The position numbers were made by a program, and so were the translations under genes. From Symbiodinium kawagutii (taxonomy: Eukaryota > Sar > Dinophyceae > Suessiales > Symbiodiniaceae): a DNA stretch of 64,000 nt. The notes beneath the pieces are model-generated. The model did not search any database. It saw only the letters and a list, made by a program, of their open reading frames with translations, and was not told where the DNA came from. This document shows, piece after piece, positions 13,142 through 26,500 of the stretch (its first letter is position 1; every line of letters starts with the position of its first letter). The stretch covers positions 112,326 to 176,325 of the forward strand of contig VSDK01026443.1 of assembly GCA_009767595.1 (NCBI GenBank), written 5' to 3'.

Positions 13142-14090
13142 GTCAGACCTTGCATGAGCTGAATTTCCATGGATCCATGCTTATATTCTATGTTTAAATC
13201 TATATGATTCATTGAATACTTAATTATTCATACATGTGTTGTAATTTTCCGTCCCTATTTGCCATACATAATGGTGCATGATTATTGCAAATTCATGAAT
13301 TCAATGATTCACCTCTAGCTTTTATTATGCAACCGTTGATCATCATCAACCAGTATTAACTATCATGCAAACCACTACTGGCTGATATCAGTGTCATACT
13401 ATTATGACATACTGGTTGATATGGTTGATAATCATACTACCACAATGGTTGTCATACTGAAAACCAGTGTTAAATATCATACTGATACCCAGCATCACCG
13501 GCAAAGTACGCGACAGGTGGCTGTAACTCACCACGCCGGTGGCTGCGGCGCCATGGCGTTGCCAAGGCACAGCTGAAAGCTTTCGATATCCTTCCCTTGG
13601 CAGCCCATTGTCTCCACCTGCGAGTTGGACCCTCGGGGGGCTGGCAAAGGAGGCTTGTTCTTGATGATATATGTATGTATTCATCCAGAATCTATATTTT
13701 TCTGCATGTTCTTGGCATTTTATATAAAATGTGCATACATCGTACGCAGATGTATGCAACTGTATGTAGATATGTATTGACGAGGGTACAGGTGGGTATG
13801 TTCCTTTTTGCACACACACACACACACACCCGCATACTCTTCCAACTCAGAAGTGAGCACCGACCGACCCAACACCTAGTGAAGCAAGATAACCCAACAA
13901 GTGAACAGAACATAACAGAATTGTCAAGCTGTGACTTTTCATGTCCCAATTTTCCAAGATGTTTGATTTTGCCAAGGGTTAATGGGCAAAAATCCTCTGC
14001 TGGGTAAAATGCAGAAGGTTTACTTCACAACCAGGCGGTGGATATGCCAACAAGTGCAGCCTTTCGTCCTTCAACGGTTTGTTTAGCAAG

Positions 14091-14117
14091 AATTGGTTGC
14101 GTCGCCGGGATGCTGAG
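14091..14117 (+). CDS. Candidate short exon (NWLRRRDAE)
   Basis: TTTAGCAAG|AAT and GAG|GCATGC bound 27 nt, phase 0 to 0, compatible with the first firm exon of the HAD-like gene at 15181. An NWLRRR-like segment would fit just after the nucleophile motif of this family. The nucleophile exon itself was not found. Confidence 0.3.
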
Positions 14118-15180
14118 GCATGCCGAAGCCCTCCACTTTGCTGATTTTCGACTGGGCCGGGAGACATGGGGGCTTTGACCATTGCATGTGGCAGAGTTCT
14201 GGAGCTTGTTGGGGTGCAACAAGGCCGATGGCAAAATGGCATTTGCAAGGGCGGACCAGATCATCATTGTAGGTGATGGCCCTAGCATTTAGCATCTATC
14301 AAAACATATCCTACTTCAAAACATAGATTGGTAGATGTACCTGGTTCTCCTCAAGTTTTCAGTTCTATCACGGGGTAGCGGGTCAACATCCGTGCCGCGA
14401 CTGAGGATGACACATTGATGTGCAGTTCAGCTCTGAATGCTGGCAACTCTCAGTGTGCTACTCAAATTGGGCAAGTTCTGCCCCGCAGGCTGTTCTTCCC
14501 GAAGGTTTCCAGTTCCCCACTGAAAATGATAATCATTGTATGGTTGGGGATCTACTTTCAACTCACATCCTATTTAGACCACCCAAGGGCCATGAGGGAT
14601 CAGAACGTGACGACTGGGGCAGATCGCAAGGTTTACACACTCACCTTGAAACGGGGAGGTCCATACATGATGTGCTGGTTGGTTTCCTGATTAGAATTGC
14701 AATTCGCCCCAGTTGGGGATGTCAGATTGATCACCCCAAAATGGTCATGAACTTTGAGAGCGAAACAGCTTTGGTCATGGGATCGTTCCAGTATAGCGCT
14801 TCAAAACGCCACGCTGTAACTTGGCTGGTGATGGTTGTTTGCAGGTGAACTAGTTGATGGTAAATTGATGGCAAACCAGTTCATGGTAGGTAAATGGTTG
14901 TTGAATTTGCTGCTTAATTAACAGCAACTGATGGTACCATTGATGGGCAAACAACCATCAAGCTCCACACTGGTCAACCAATGGTAGCGAATAGTTGATG
15001 ATTTGCAGTTAATCAACCGCACAACAAACCATATTTAGTCGAAGCATTGCTTCACCAAACCATTCATAGTTGAGTTGAATGAACCATTGAACCATGGCTC
15101 GCCTAATGGATCCTGGTGAAGCTGAACCCTTCGTGGCGTTTCGTGGCTCCGCTTGGTATCCATTCGTGGCAGGGTCCCAG

Positions 15181-15273
15181 GGTCACGGGTCCCGGCACGG
15201 GGCGTTGCACCAGCGCCGCATTGCCGGCGTCAGGCCACAGCACTTCGTCCAGCTGGAAGCCTTGGTGGAGCAG
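15181..15273 (+). CDS. HAD-like gene, exon (HFVQLEALVEQ)
   Basis: Acceptor TCCCAG|GGT and GC donor GAGCAG|GCGCCG, phase 0 to 0. The 3' part encodes HFVQLEALVEQ and joins the next exon as LVEQ|VLTTSMRL. The acceptor could instead lie at 15213 or 15234, both in the same frame. Confidence 0.65.
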
Positions 15274-18200
15274 GCGCCGCACTGCTCGTCCAGTTGGAAT
15301 GCACAGCGAATCCACAGCGAGGGAGAAGATAGCGAGGCATGTGGCTGTGGATCAGTTCACCCTTAGTCCCCCGTGGTTCCCCATCATTAGCTATTGTTTT
15401 CCCTATGATTGTTGGTGAACTTAGCCCCCATCAAAAATTGGTCGGTTAATATTGACCCATAGACCCATAGCCATATGTAAGAAAATGCGGGAAAATATAC
15501 AATCTTTTTTAAATGTCTTTTAGTGGATTTTTGAGAATCCGGAGATCTGAATGGATAATCCATTTTAGAGGTTTCTCTCTGTATATGTCTTTTTATATGT
15601 CTTTTTATATGTAAGAGAGGTTTAGGTATACAGATTAACAAGTACAAGTACATAAGTATATATATATATATATACATAAAGATCTCAATACACATACACA
15701 TGTATATGTATATAGATTTGCAATTATACATAAGACACGTTGATTTGATATGCATGCATACATATATACGCATATGCAAATGTGCATAGTGCATATACCT
15801 CTAAATATTTGCGTGTAAATAGATAAATAAACAAACATGTATATATATATATATATGCACGCACACACATACACACTTGTTGGTTGTGATGAACCGTAGG
15901 AACAGCGAAAAACAATAGACGCTAACAACAAAGCTGCCAAAAGCTGACTTGTTCTGTATACTTTTGGGAAAGCACCGTTCATGCCGGAAACCTTTGACTC
16001 TGGACTTGCAAGTCAACAGCATCATTGTTCAGAGGTAAATCACGATCACCACCAAGAAATGGTACAGCTAAGTTACTTCCCAGAGAGCAAGTCTTTCGAG
16101 CAGACACCAGTTGTTTCGGAGCAGGGCACATGAGGTTATGAGGGCGTGAAGTCCTGAGGTTGTTCCCAGGGATTCTCACAACCGGTTGGAAATGGTATTT
16201 CTGTATGTTTCTATGTGTTTCTATCTTTATGTTTCTATATCTTTCTATGCATACTTTGAATTTGCAATCCCATGTATTGTTGAAAAGGCGCACGATCCGG
16301 TAGCACATGACGCTCCGATCCGAAACCAGCGCAGCTGGGTGGTACACCATGGCCGCCAGGTTCTGACAACATCCATGCGACTCGGAGAGACGATTATCGT
16401 GACCAATGCCGATCAGACGGGAGCTCAGCCTTGGTTCAGCTCCCATTGGGAGGAGAGGTCACCTGGTCAGATGAAGATGAGCCAAGTTCGGTTGTTGAAA
16501 GACGCGAGGTCATTTGGTCACATGGATGAAGATGAGCCAAGTTGGGGTTGTTGAAAGAAGTCACCAGCAGGAAACCAGAACTTTTGGGGGGCTTCGCCCC
16601 TATTAATCAACCATTATTGGTCCTGGGTGAACCTTTCTAGAGAGTCTTGGTGCATAGCAAGTTCTCAGGGGGATGTGTAAACATGAAAGTCATTGTTAGC
16701 CAACAATCCGGGGAAGCAATGCAACTTGGAGGAGATGTGGCTCACACAATGAGTGATAGGCTTTAAGAGAAACCTCCAGGCAATTTGTGGGTTTGCAGGC
16801 CAATGCACTTGTTCTGCGGCGAACAAAGTGAACAATAACAATCCCTGAATATGGTTGTGGCATGTTCTGGCCAAGAATTATCAGCTGGTTACTTTGCTAG
16901 ACTGTGCAGCATGAGTATTTCCGTGGTCCCCGAAAGATGTGGACTTCATCACCAGTGGGGTCACCGCCCCACCTTGTACCCACGAACCCTCAGGGCATCT
17001 CCTGTCTCAGGTTGTGGGTGACCGAGAGTACCCGCCGCTTCTTGCCTCGCGTGCTACCTCTGCTGTGCGCCACACAGCGGACAGGGACGACGTGACTAGT
17101 GACGTGACGTGACGCACCGGTCGACTTCCCGTTGGCAAATCCAGCAATGACAACGAATCGCGAGGGCGAACCCATGGGTGCCTCGTGGATAGTCATATCC
17201 TGGTGGATAGAATTGGTGATCCAAATTATCCATGTATACATAGTTGGGCATTTCAGGATGGTTTTGGGGAGATCTCCGAGTTTGGGGACAGACTCATGAC
17301 GTCACTATTCAGAGTGGGTAAGGGGAAACTATCAAATTTGGCGATGCGGTGGACGAAGCCACTCTTGGGGTCATATCGGAATGGTTGTACCCGTGGTACC
17401 CCCCAACCATCCCCATGTTTTCACCATCAAAGCAGCGAAATTGGGGGCCATCAATGCCATTGCCGTTTCGCCTGCACCTCCGGCCCCGGAGCACCAATCT
17501 GCTTCGTTTCAGGTCTCGAGTCAAAGTCATTTCAGCGCGAAAGCTGTTTGTCACTGGGCTTGAAAAGTGCATGTGAAGATATGTCAACTGTGGTGGTTTG
17601 GTGCCACTTCCTCCCTAGTTGAAGCCACTTACCCCTAGAGTCCTCGAAGAATCGCAAGCATTGAGACATCAAAAGCATCGGGGAAAGGGGGCATTTGCAG
17701 CTGCTGATCTTGGCTTCCCGACCTACGGTAGTAGTGATGGAGTGGACGTCCCGCGATGGTGGTATACCCTAAGCACCTCAGAAAATGTATTTGTGCATGG
17801 GGAACTCTGAAAAAGATTGACCACCCACCGGAAGGCTCCCTCTTGGTGGCTGGGGGGCATCCCCAGATGTTGACCAGAGAGCTTTTCCTTGAACCGTCAG
17901 GCCAATCACAGAAACTTTCTCAACTGCCCCAAACCTGCAAGCTCAGCTGTTTCTCCAATCAGTTTCTGGTTTGCAGTCTTGTAGAGAGTCGGGTACGCAT
18001 CAGCATTCGTTAGTTTTCTATTGAACACGTGGATTTTCGGAGCCGTGCTGCAATCTATTCTCAGAACTGATTGTGTTCTGAGGACCAAATTGTGACAATT
18101 TTGTGATCCTGTTGGCAAGCCATCTTTCACTGATGCCGGTGGTTGGTCATTTGCTGCTTCATTTCTCTATTAAACTCAATATCCATGAGTACGAGGAGTA

Positions 18201-21008
18201 CCCTCTCGCTTTAAGCATGCATAAACCGTGCTGGACCTGGATTCGCGGCCACTATGAACCATCATGAACCATCATTAGCCACTACTAAGCATCATTAACT
18301 CAGCTGAGGTTCCTTCACCATCATTAGCCACCCTTCACCAAGCATATCTCAGTGCCGAACCACAGCCTTGGAGCCACGTTGCGTGACCCAAGGAGCAGAG
18401 TTGGCCGGGGGACGTGTTCGCATGGAAGCGGGAGGCCTTTCGCGAGGCGAGGCCTTTCACATGAGGAGAGCTTTGTGGGGGTTAACCCTTATGATGAAAG
18501 GCCTTTTGGGTAATGATGAACCCAAAGTGATGAACCAAGTGATGGCCAATGATGAACTAAGTTATGGCTAATCACTTGATAACCCACAGTTGTGATGGCT
18601 GGTGATGAAGCCCAAGGGTGATAGTGATGGCAGTTTCTTAGAAAGATGGATGGGATCCCCCAGAGTGGTGGTTGGTTAATCAACAACAATAGGGGATATA
18701 CGAACTATAGTTTGTCAAGCCAATTTGGGACCCCCAAAGTTATGGTTGGGTTATAGTCGTTAAGAATGGTTGATAATGGTTATTGACAACGGAATTGAAA
18801 GCGGTCATTTAGGGAATGTACCAATATGTTTGGTCTATTACCATAAATCACGAAAAAAAAAATGATTTTGGGGCACACCTATAACTTGAGAAATCACCAG
18901 ATGGTCAATCATGATTGTTTAACCATCAATTGTGCTCCAATAGGTTGGTCTATCCAAAAGCGGTATCCACTTAGTGTTTGACTATCAATATCGTAAACCA
19001 GTAATAGCCATCGTGTAAAAACCATCATTTGCCACCACTAACGATAAGTCGCCATGGAGCCCGTGACTTTGTCACTCCAAAACTGTAAAAAGCAGAGCAA
19101 TGTTGGCATCGCCTCCGTTTTACGACAGGCGGGCTCTGCGACCAGGCATGCAGTTTAGTTCGAATGATGCCTTCCAAGACAAGCAATGACTCCTTTGCTG
19201 CTCAATTTTCTGAGATCCATTTGCAAGTCGATGAATGTCAAATCCTTGACTCCTGTCAAAATGGAAAATCCTTCTAAACTCCTCCGATCATGTTTGATGG
19301 TAAATCACCAGCTATCACGGCAACACTAGCAGCTGGTCCATCAACAACTCGATCTGCCATCACTGACTTTTACCAACCCTTAATCATCATGAACCATACA
19401 AGCCATTGCGCAACTATTGTAGCCCCCCTGAACAAGAGTTTACCATGAGTTACCACCAATCAGCGATCTCAGGTTGCTTAGGCACACCATCAAGGTCGGT
19501 AGTTGTAGCAACATCAAAATGTGTGTATGGTGGTCATACCATGAGCTACCACCATTTATAGCTACAACCACCAGAACCTGCAGGTGGTGACCATGGCCAA
19601 CATGCAGATACCTTGAGCCCACACCGACAGCTCTGGATCTCACCGCCTCGGCGCAGGTGATATCGCCTTGGCAATCCACCGCCCTGTCGCCCGGAGGGAT
19701 GCACCTAGGCGACGGAGCCGCAGCTAACTGAGACTCACCGGGACCTGGACGTATGGTGTGGGATGGATTTGTTTGTCTCGGAAGGGTAGCGGTTTGGTGG
19801 AAACTCATTTGGTCCGGATAGGGAAACAATATCGTTTTGGAAACTATTAGTAATTCTCATGGGAAACTATTTGCTTGGGGGTTGCATTTTGGATTTTGTG
19901 CGCAGAATCCGTGGTGCAGCATTTGGTGAGCATGGGTCACCCTCCAAGGACTTTGTTCCATTGGTATCACGCTTGGTTATTCTTGGTTGCACCTTGATGC
20001 TTGTGAAATCTTGTTAATGGTTGTAAAGCTTTGCACCCAGTGGTCATGGTGGGTGGGATGATATAGTTGTATTTGGAGTTGTTGTTGTTTTTGTTGTTGT
20101 TGCTGCTGCTGCTTCTTCGTTATTGTTGTGTCCACCAATATAGCTATGGCATATTCCCAGCTCTTGGTGTTTGGTACCATCAATATTTGCAAACAAACAT
20201 AGCTGCTACTGAAGCTTCAACAATCCCGATTCAACCATGATTTGGGTGTTTCTCAAGTCATAGGGGTACCCTCAGTTATCTTCGCCATTTATGGCAATAA
20301 ACCGACCATAACTCTGGGATTCCCCTGTGGCTTGAGAAATCACCATGACTACACCACCATGAATTGCTAGCAACCGCTGGAACCAGATGGATGTTTCTAA
20401 AGCTATATGGGACCCCCCCCAGTTATCATCCCATACTAATCATTGTCTCTAAAGAATAAACCATCCCATATGAATCATTTATAGTAGTAAACCATTGTCT
20501 ATAAACAATAAACCATCCCATATTAGTCATTGTCTACAAACAAAAACCACGATCTATAGTGTTGTTAGTCAACCATTTCTTGGGGTACCAGCCTGTTAGG
20601 CAACCCCCATCGCATGACCATCCCTGGGGGTTCCGTTCCCATGGCACGCTTGCAATGACGGTGCTCGCCAGTCGTGCTGGGAGATTCGGCGGCGGAGATG
20701 GAAGCCGCGACTTGGAGCAGCAGTTGGTGGTTCATGGCTGGTAATAAGCCTTAATAGTGGGGTTCGCAACGGGGTTAATGATGGGGTTAATGGTGGTCAA
20801 TAAGCCTTACTCATAGGCCCAAATTGTGGGATAAGGTTAATGAGGTTGTGGGGTTAATAATGGGGTTAATGAGGGCTTAATCATGTTGATTCATAGGGAG
20901 CGGGATAAGTAACAAATAGTGGGGTTAATGATGGGGTTAATCATGGGGTTAATGATGGGGTTGATGAGGGTGAATAAGTCTTAATAATGGTGATCGACAG
21001 TGAGAAGT

Positions 21009-21077
<69 letters not shown>

Positions 21078-23551
21078 AACAACAACAACGACAACAACAA
21101 CAACAANNNNNNNNNNNNNNNNNNNNNNNNNNNNNNNNNNNNNNNNNNNNNNNNNNNNNNNNNNNAAGGACAACGACAACGACAACGACAACGACAAGGA
21201 CAACGACAACGACAATGACAACGACAACGACAATGACGACGACAACGACAAGGACAAGGACAAGGACAACGACAACGACAACGACAACGACAAGGACAAG
21301 GACAAGGACAACGACAACGACAACGACAATGACGACGACAACAACAACAACGACTTCAACGACAACAACGACAACAACGACAACAACAAAATCTAGGATT
21401 AACATGGATGAAATACAGGAATATACCATCTTTCTAACTGCTCAGTTAGTGGATCATGGTGGTCAATAGCCAGTAGTAAAGGTGGACGTGTATAACCAAC
21501 AAATGGGATATTGCCGAGAGAACGGCAGTGTGGGTTGGTCAGTTGGCTGAATCTTTTGTTTGTTTTGCTGGTATGACCACCAAAGTGGGTCCGAAGGTAT
21601 TGCGTTTGCCGACTCTTCTCCCGAAAGTTATCAACATGAAACAGTACCCCCATGTAGTCCATCAACAAGTCCTGGGCAGAAAACACCATGCTGGACAATT
21701 CGCAAACAAATTCATTACCATTCAAAACAGCTCATAGGAGAACAGGTCATTTGCCGCAAGCTCGAAACGGGGTCCAGAACCAGTCTATGCATTCTGGCAG
21801 TGGCGTAGGTACTCGGTCACGCAACCCATCATGATTAGGTGGCTAATGCTATTGAGACAAGGTCAACCAGTATCCAACATGATCTATGCGTCACCTTTTG
21901 AGTACATGAAGCATATGGAATCCAAATCTATGTGCCTGTGGGTCAATACCCTGTACCATGCCGAGCATCCCATAAATGACCAAACGAATCGAGTTTGTGG
22001 AATGTTCATCCATCCATATCTGGGATTATTGGTAACGCCCAATGCACATGTGGTGGTGTCTCAAGCCACAGGGGTACCCCCAACTTATCATCAGTTCTAC
22101 AGGCAATGAGCCATCAATTTCTTGGGCACCCAATTTTAAGAAATGACCATGTATACATAGAACTCTACAACATGAATGATTAATTACATTCAATAAATAG
22201 ACGGGGATGATGATATTGACCTTAAGGGAGACGAAGGACGACAGCTCGCGTTGAAGATGCCATGCAGAATTGATTCTTTCAGGGGTTCATACTACCTGAT
22301 GCGCATGGAGTGCTGTATTTCAGAGTGAGAGTGTGCCTAATCAGTGCAATCCTCACTGCTGGTGTTTTCTTGTACTTTCGTTGGTCATTGTGAGTTTACC
22401 ATTCCATCCTCTTTTAATAACCTATAAAATTGGATGACTGAATATGATATGTGGCTCATTCTCACTGAACACCAGCATTTTCAGTCAGGGCACTCTCGGC
22501 GCAAGGCGGGCAAAGATCACACCCTGCTTTGACATTTGCCCAGTTCAGGAGTTTGACATCATCTGAAAGCCGTAATTCGCAACCTCAACGAGTTTGTTGG
22601 CTGTAATTTCCTCCGGAATCATCGTGATTCCACTCTAGTGGCTTATTCCACTGTAATCATGCTTTATCATTATTGCAGTGGATCATTCCAGTGTAATCAT
22701 GTTGGTCAAAAAACGTGCCATCGATACCGGCAGCTGCCTCGTGCAGCGGGTTATCCCTGCGTACTGAAACACCGAGACCGGGAACCAAAGGCAGTTTTCG
22801 TGGCTTATTATCAACCATTGATAAGGGCTTCTTAACAAGACATTTCTGGGAGGATCACCTTGGGAGGGTCACAATCCCCATGACATTCTCACGTCCAACA
22901 GATTACAATGACTCGAACTCCGAGGGGGTTGTGACCCTGCATCGACGTTGAGGCACACACCTCACTGATTGGCATGGTATCACCATCTGCGGTGAAGACT
23001 GTAGCCCTGATGCACTTGGGATGTCGCCTGAGGGGGCGCCAGAGATGGCATGAGATGGCTCCTGATCATATACTTACGCAGCGTTGTATAATGTTGTATA
23101 CTATTTGTATATACATATTTCAAGATCTATATCGTATCATATATATATATATATATATATAAAATGTATTTCAAAAACTATATATGAACATAAATATATA
23201 GATGTAGTTGTGAATGCAGATCGGTAGGTAGAAGACAACAAAATACTATTTGTACATGCACATACGCGTATACTGGGAGATCCATATTAACAACTCTCCA
23301 TTTTGACAGTAACTCACCTATCTATGTTTAAGCATGTGGATCCAGGTCTATTTTGACGCGACTATATACAAATGTATACATTCACAGGCCCATTCCAAGG
23401 GATTGGTGTTTCACGTGTAAGATTTGGGAATCGTTCATTGAAAGTGTGTATTATTTTCCACTGTGCTTCTTGCTGCCAGATGCTTGTGTCAGTGGTTGCG
23501 AGCTGTATATATATATATATACAGATATTTAAATCTATATATAAATCTCTA

Positions 23552-23596
<45 letters not shown>

Positions 23597-26500
23597 GTAT
23601 ATATATATATACACACATATGACACAGGTGATCAGTACTATGCAGCTTAGCTGGCTGAAGGGAGTTCGCCTGGTCTCTGGGGGGGGCCAAATATCCGTGA
23701 GATGATTTACATGGGTGTTCCTCAAAGTAGGGGAACCCCCCAAAAGTGGGGCTTTATAGTCGTTGGGAATGGTTATGAGTTATAAGCACCGGAATGATAA
23801 GCCCTAGGAGGGGACATACCAAGTATCATGGTTGGTTTAGTACAAATCACTAGACACGATTTGGTTCTCAGGGACAGAGAATTCGTTCGCTGTCCACCCT
23901 TTGAGACACAGGACCTGGAAATCCATCGCAACTCCCAATGGTTATCCATAGGTTGTCAAGAAGTATAACAGGTTATCTATTGGTTGGGTGGTTGTCAAAA
24001 TAGGGAACCCTAAAATCGTTTGTTTATGACTATAAATGGTTGGGATGATTGGGGGTCCCCGCGAATTTGGGAAACACCCATTGGTTCTCCATGGTTTATT
24101 CCTCCCACGAATTCCACGAATCCTTGGAGTTATCTCGGCAGGTCATCCCCAACTGCATCAGGTCAAATTCAAGGAGATGCCCTCCGCCGAAGAATTGCTG
24201 GAGCAGCTGCGTTTCATCAACCAGGCGCCGCATCGCTGAAAACATGACCATGAGCATCCATGAATCAACATGGGACAATATCAGTATCAACCAACCAACT
24301 AATGGGGGATAATAATCGTAACCAATTACAATGATAGGGAAACCAATGCATAATCAAAGGGGAACCAGGGGGACTAAGGGTTTTGACCCACTGCCACATC
24401 CCAGAGAGTTGGGTTCTTCATGGATTTCCAGCATGTTGTGGAATGAACACCCATTCAGCAGGTATCATCCTCAATACATCTGGAACCATCCTGGTGAGGA
24501 TCGGTTCTGCTGGCTGGATATTCCCCTCATGGATTGGTGACATGGCTGTGGGTCAAAACCCCGTACCCCTGGTTCCCCATCATTAACCATTGGTTTCCTT
24601 GTTATTGTTGGTTATTAACCCCCATTAGTTGGTTGGCTTATATTGACCCATGGCCACATCATCAAGCGTGATGATTCAACAAGAACCATGGAATTCTCCA
24701 TGGGCTTGGAGTGACCAGCGAGTGACCAACGGTTATGAATAATTAAACATATCGATGTAAGCCATAAACTGGAACGATAAAGTCTTTATAAATCTCTTAA
24801 ATTACAATAGGTCATAACCTTTAACCTCTAGAAAACTTTCTAACCATGTACTGTACCTTTGACAACCAGCTTGTTATAAACTAGACAACGGTGAACCCTC
24901 GGTTCATAAACATATAATGTCTACCCAGCATGAAGCTAAACCCCTGGTTGATGATCATCGGGGGTATCGCCCAAGTTCGCCTTGGTCGCCCGTTAAAATC
25001 GTAACTCCCCCCAATGAATCAACCTGGGGTTTAGCTTCAACCTTTTACAACCTGGGTTACCATTTTAAATTTAGTTATCAATCAATTAACCTTGGTTTAG
25101 CTTCTACCTGGGGTTTAGCTTCATCCTGGGTTAACACTACCTGTCCAACCTCACCGCTTGGCTCGCATCGCTGGTGCGCTCCTCCAGCCACGGCCACCGT
25201 TCCACCGGGCAGGAACTGCCCAACATCGTTGCGGACGAGCGAAGTTGCAACAGGCGCGGTGCGCTTGGCGAAGGCGATGTTGGGTCCCCAGTGCTGAGCT
25301 GGTCGAGGAGGTCACATCATGGAGTTGTTAACCGTGATTTAACCATGCTAGTGGATATAGAATGAGCAACATATGGTTAATTCACCATTCTAGATAGTCA
25401 ACTAGTGGATATAGAATGAGCAAAATCGTGGGTTTTGATTCACCATCGTTTTGCCATGGTTGTTGATAGTATAGATCCATTATTAAGGTACTGACATGAG
25501 CATCATGTGGTTCTATCGACCATCATTTAACCATCATTTTGACGTGGTTGTTCACATGAACCATTGTTTGCCATTATGAAGCACCCAGTAGTCAACAATT
25601 GTAGATGGGTCACTAGTCATGGCAATGATAGTAATATGAAGCATGAACATGTTAGTCGCGATGATAGTAGCCATAGCAAAGTCGTATGGAGGTCAGCCCA
25701 CTAATCAGGACTGACCAAGCATCCCAAAATTGCAGATGGGGCCATTGTAAGCAATATGAAAGCATAAACACCTCCACCATTATGTTTTTTTCTTTAATCA
25801 ACCATCATTTAACAATGCTTGTAAATATTAACCGTTGTTAGGCAGTATGAAGCAACCAGCAGCCAACAATCATAGATGGGGTCACAAGCCATAGCAATGA
25901 TAGTAATGACCAACAAGATTGGTGGACTCCATGCACGGTCCATGACCATTGCCGGTTCCAACAAAGCTGGTTCCAACAAAGATATTGGAGACTGTTTGCC
26001 TGATACTTGATTCCAGCATTTGTTGCGGGACATTTTGTTGTCCTTGCTTCATTCGGGTTGCAAAACTTGTGAAGGGAATCAATTTCGAAACAGTGTCCCC
26101 TGTGGCTTGCAAGTTTTCAATATTGTACATTGTCAGAGCTGTGCCTCAAGAATTGTTTCGGGCATGATTATTTCATGGTTCCCTTCATTTAATGATGGTA
26201 AATGATGGTTAACATCCAAATTAGTTTCCTACATTTTTGGTTCCATGTGACTCCAAGACGTTTGTGAGTTTATACAGCTGCACATGATACAGACTCTACG
26301 CATGAACACGCTGTATATACACATGCGCACATATACACATTCATGTGCATCTATCTTCATACTCACATGTCAAGAAGTGATTACAGTGACATGTAACCAT
26401 AGGCAAGTTATTGATTGTCCATGTTCTCATTGGAAGCACCGCGACCAGCGTGCAACCCCAATACTTGGTGGTTGGTTATTTGTTTTTTTGATGGCCGTGC

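Noticed and set aside
13532..13617. Minus-strand exon with AG|GTGGAG acceptor and GTGAGT donor
   Set aside because: Attractive splice signals but isolated; the opposite strand is open too and fits the plus-strand gene context. Kept only as a caution about orientation.
20941..21429. Long Val/Cys/Ser/Leu ORFs across the assembly gap
   Set aside because: Repeat translations that include unknown bases.
25150..25300. Minus-strand open frame with GTGAGG donor (NIAFAKRTAPVATSLVRNDV)
   Set aside because: The plus strand of the same island supplies ELPNIVADE, which joins in phase to the preceding HAD-like exon; antisense openness is expected at high GC.
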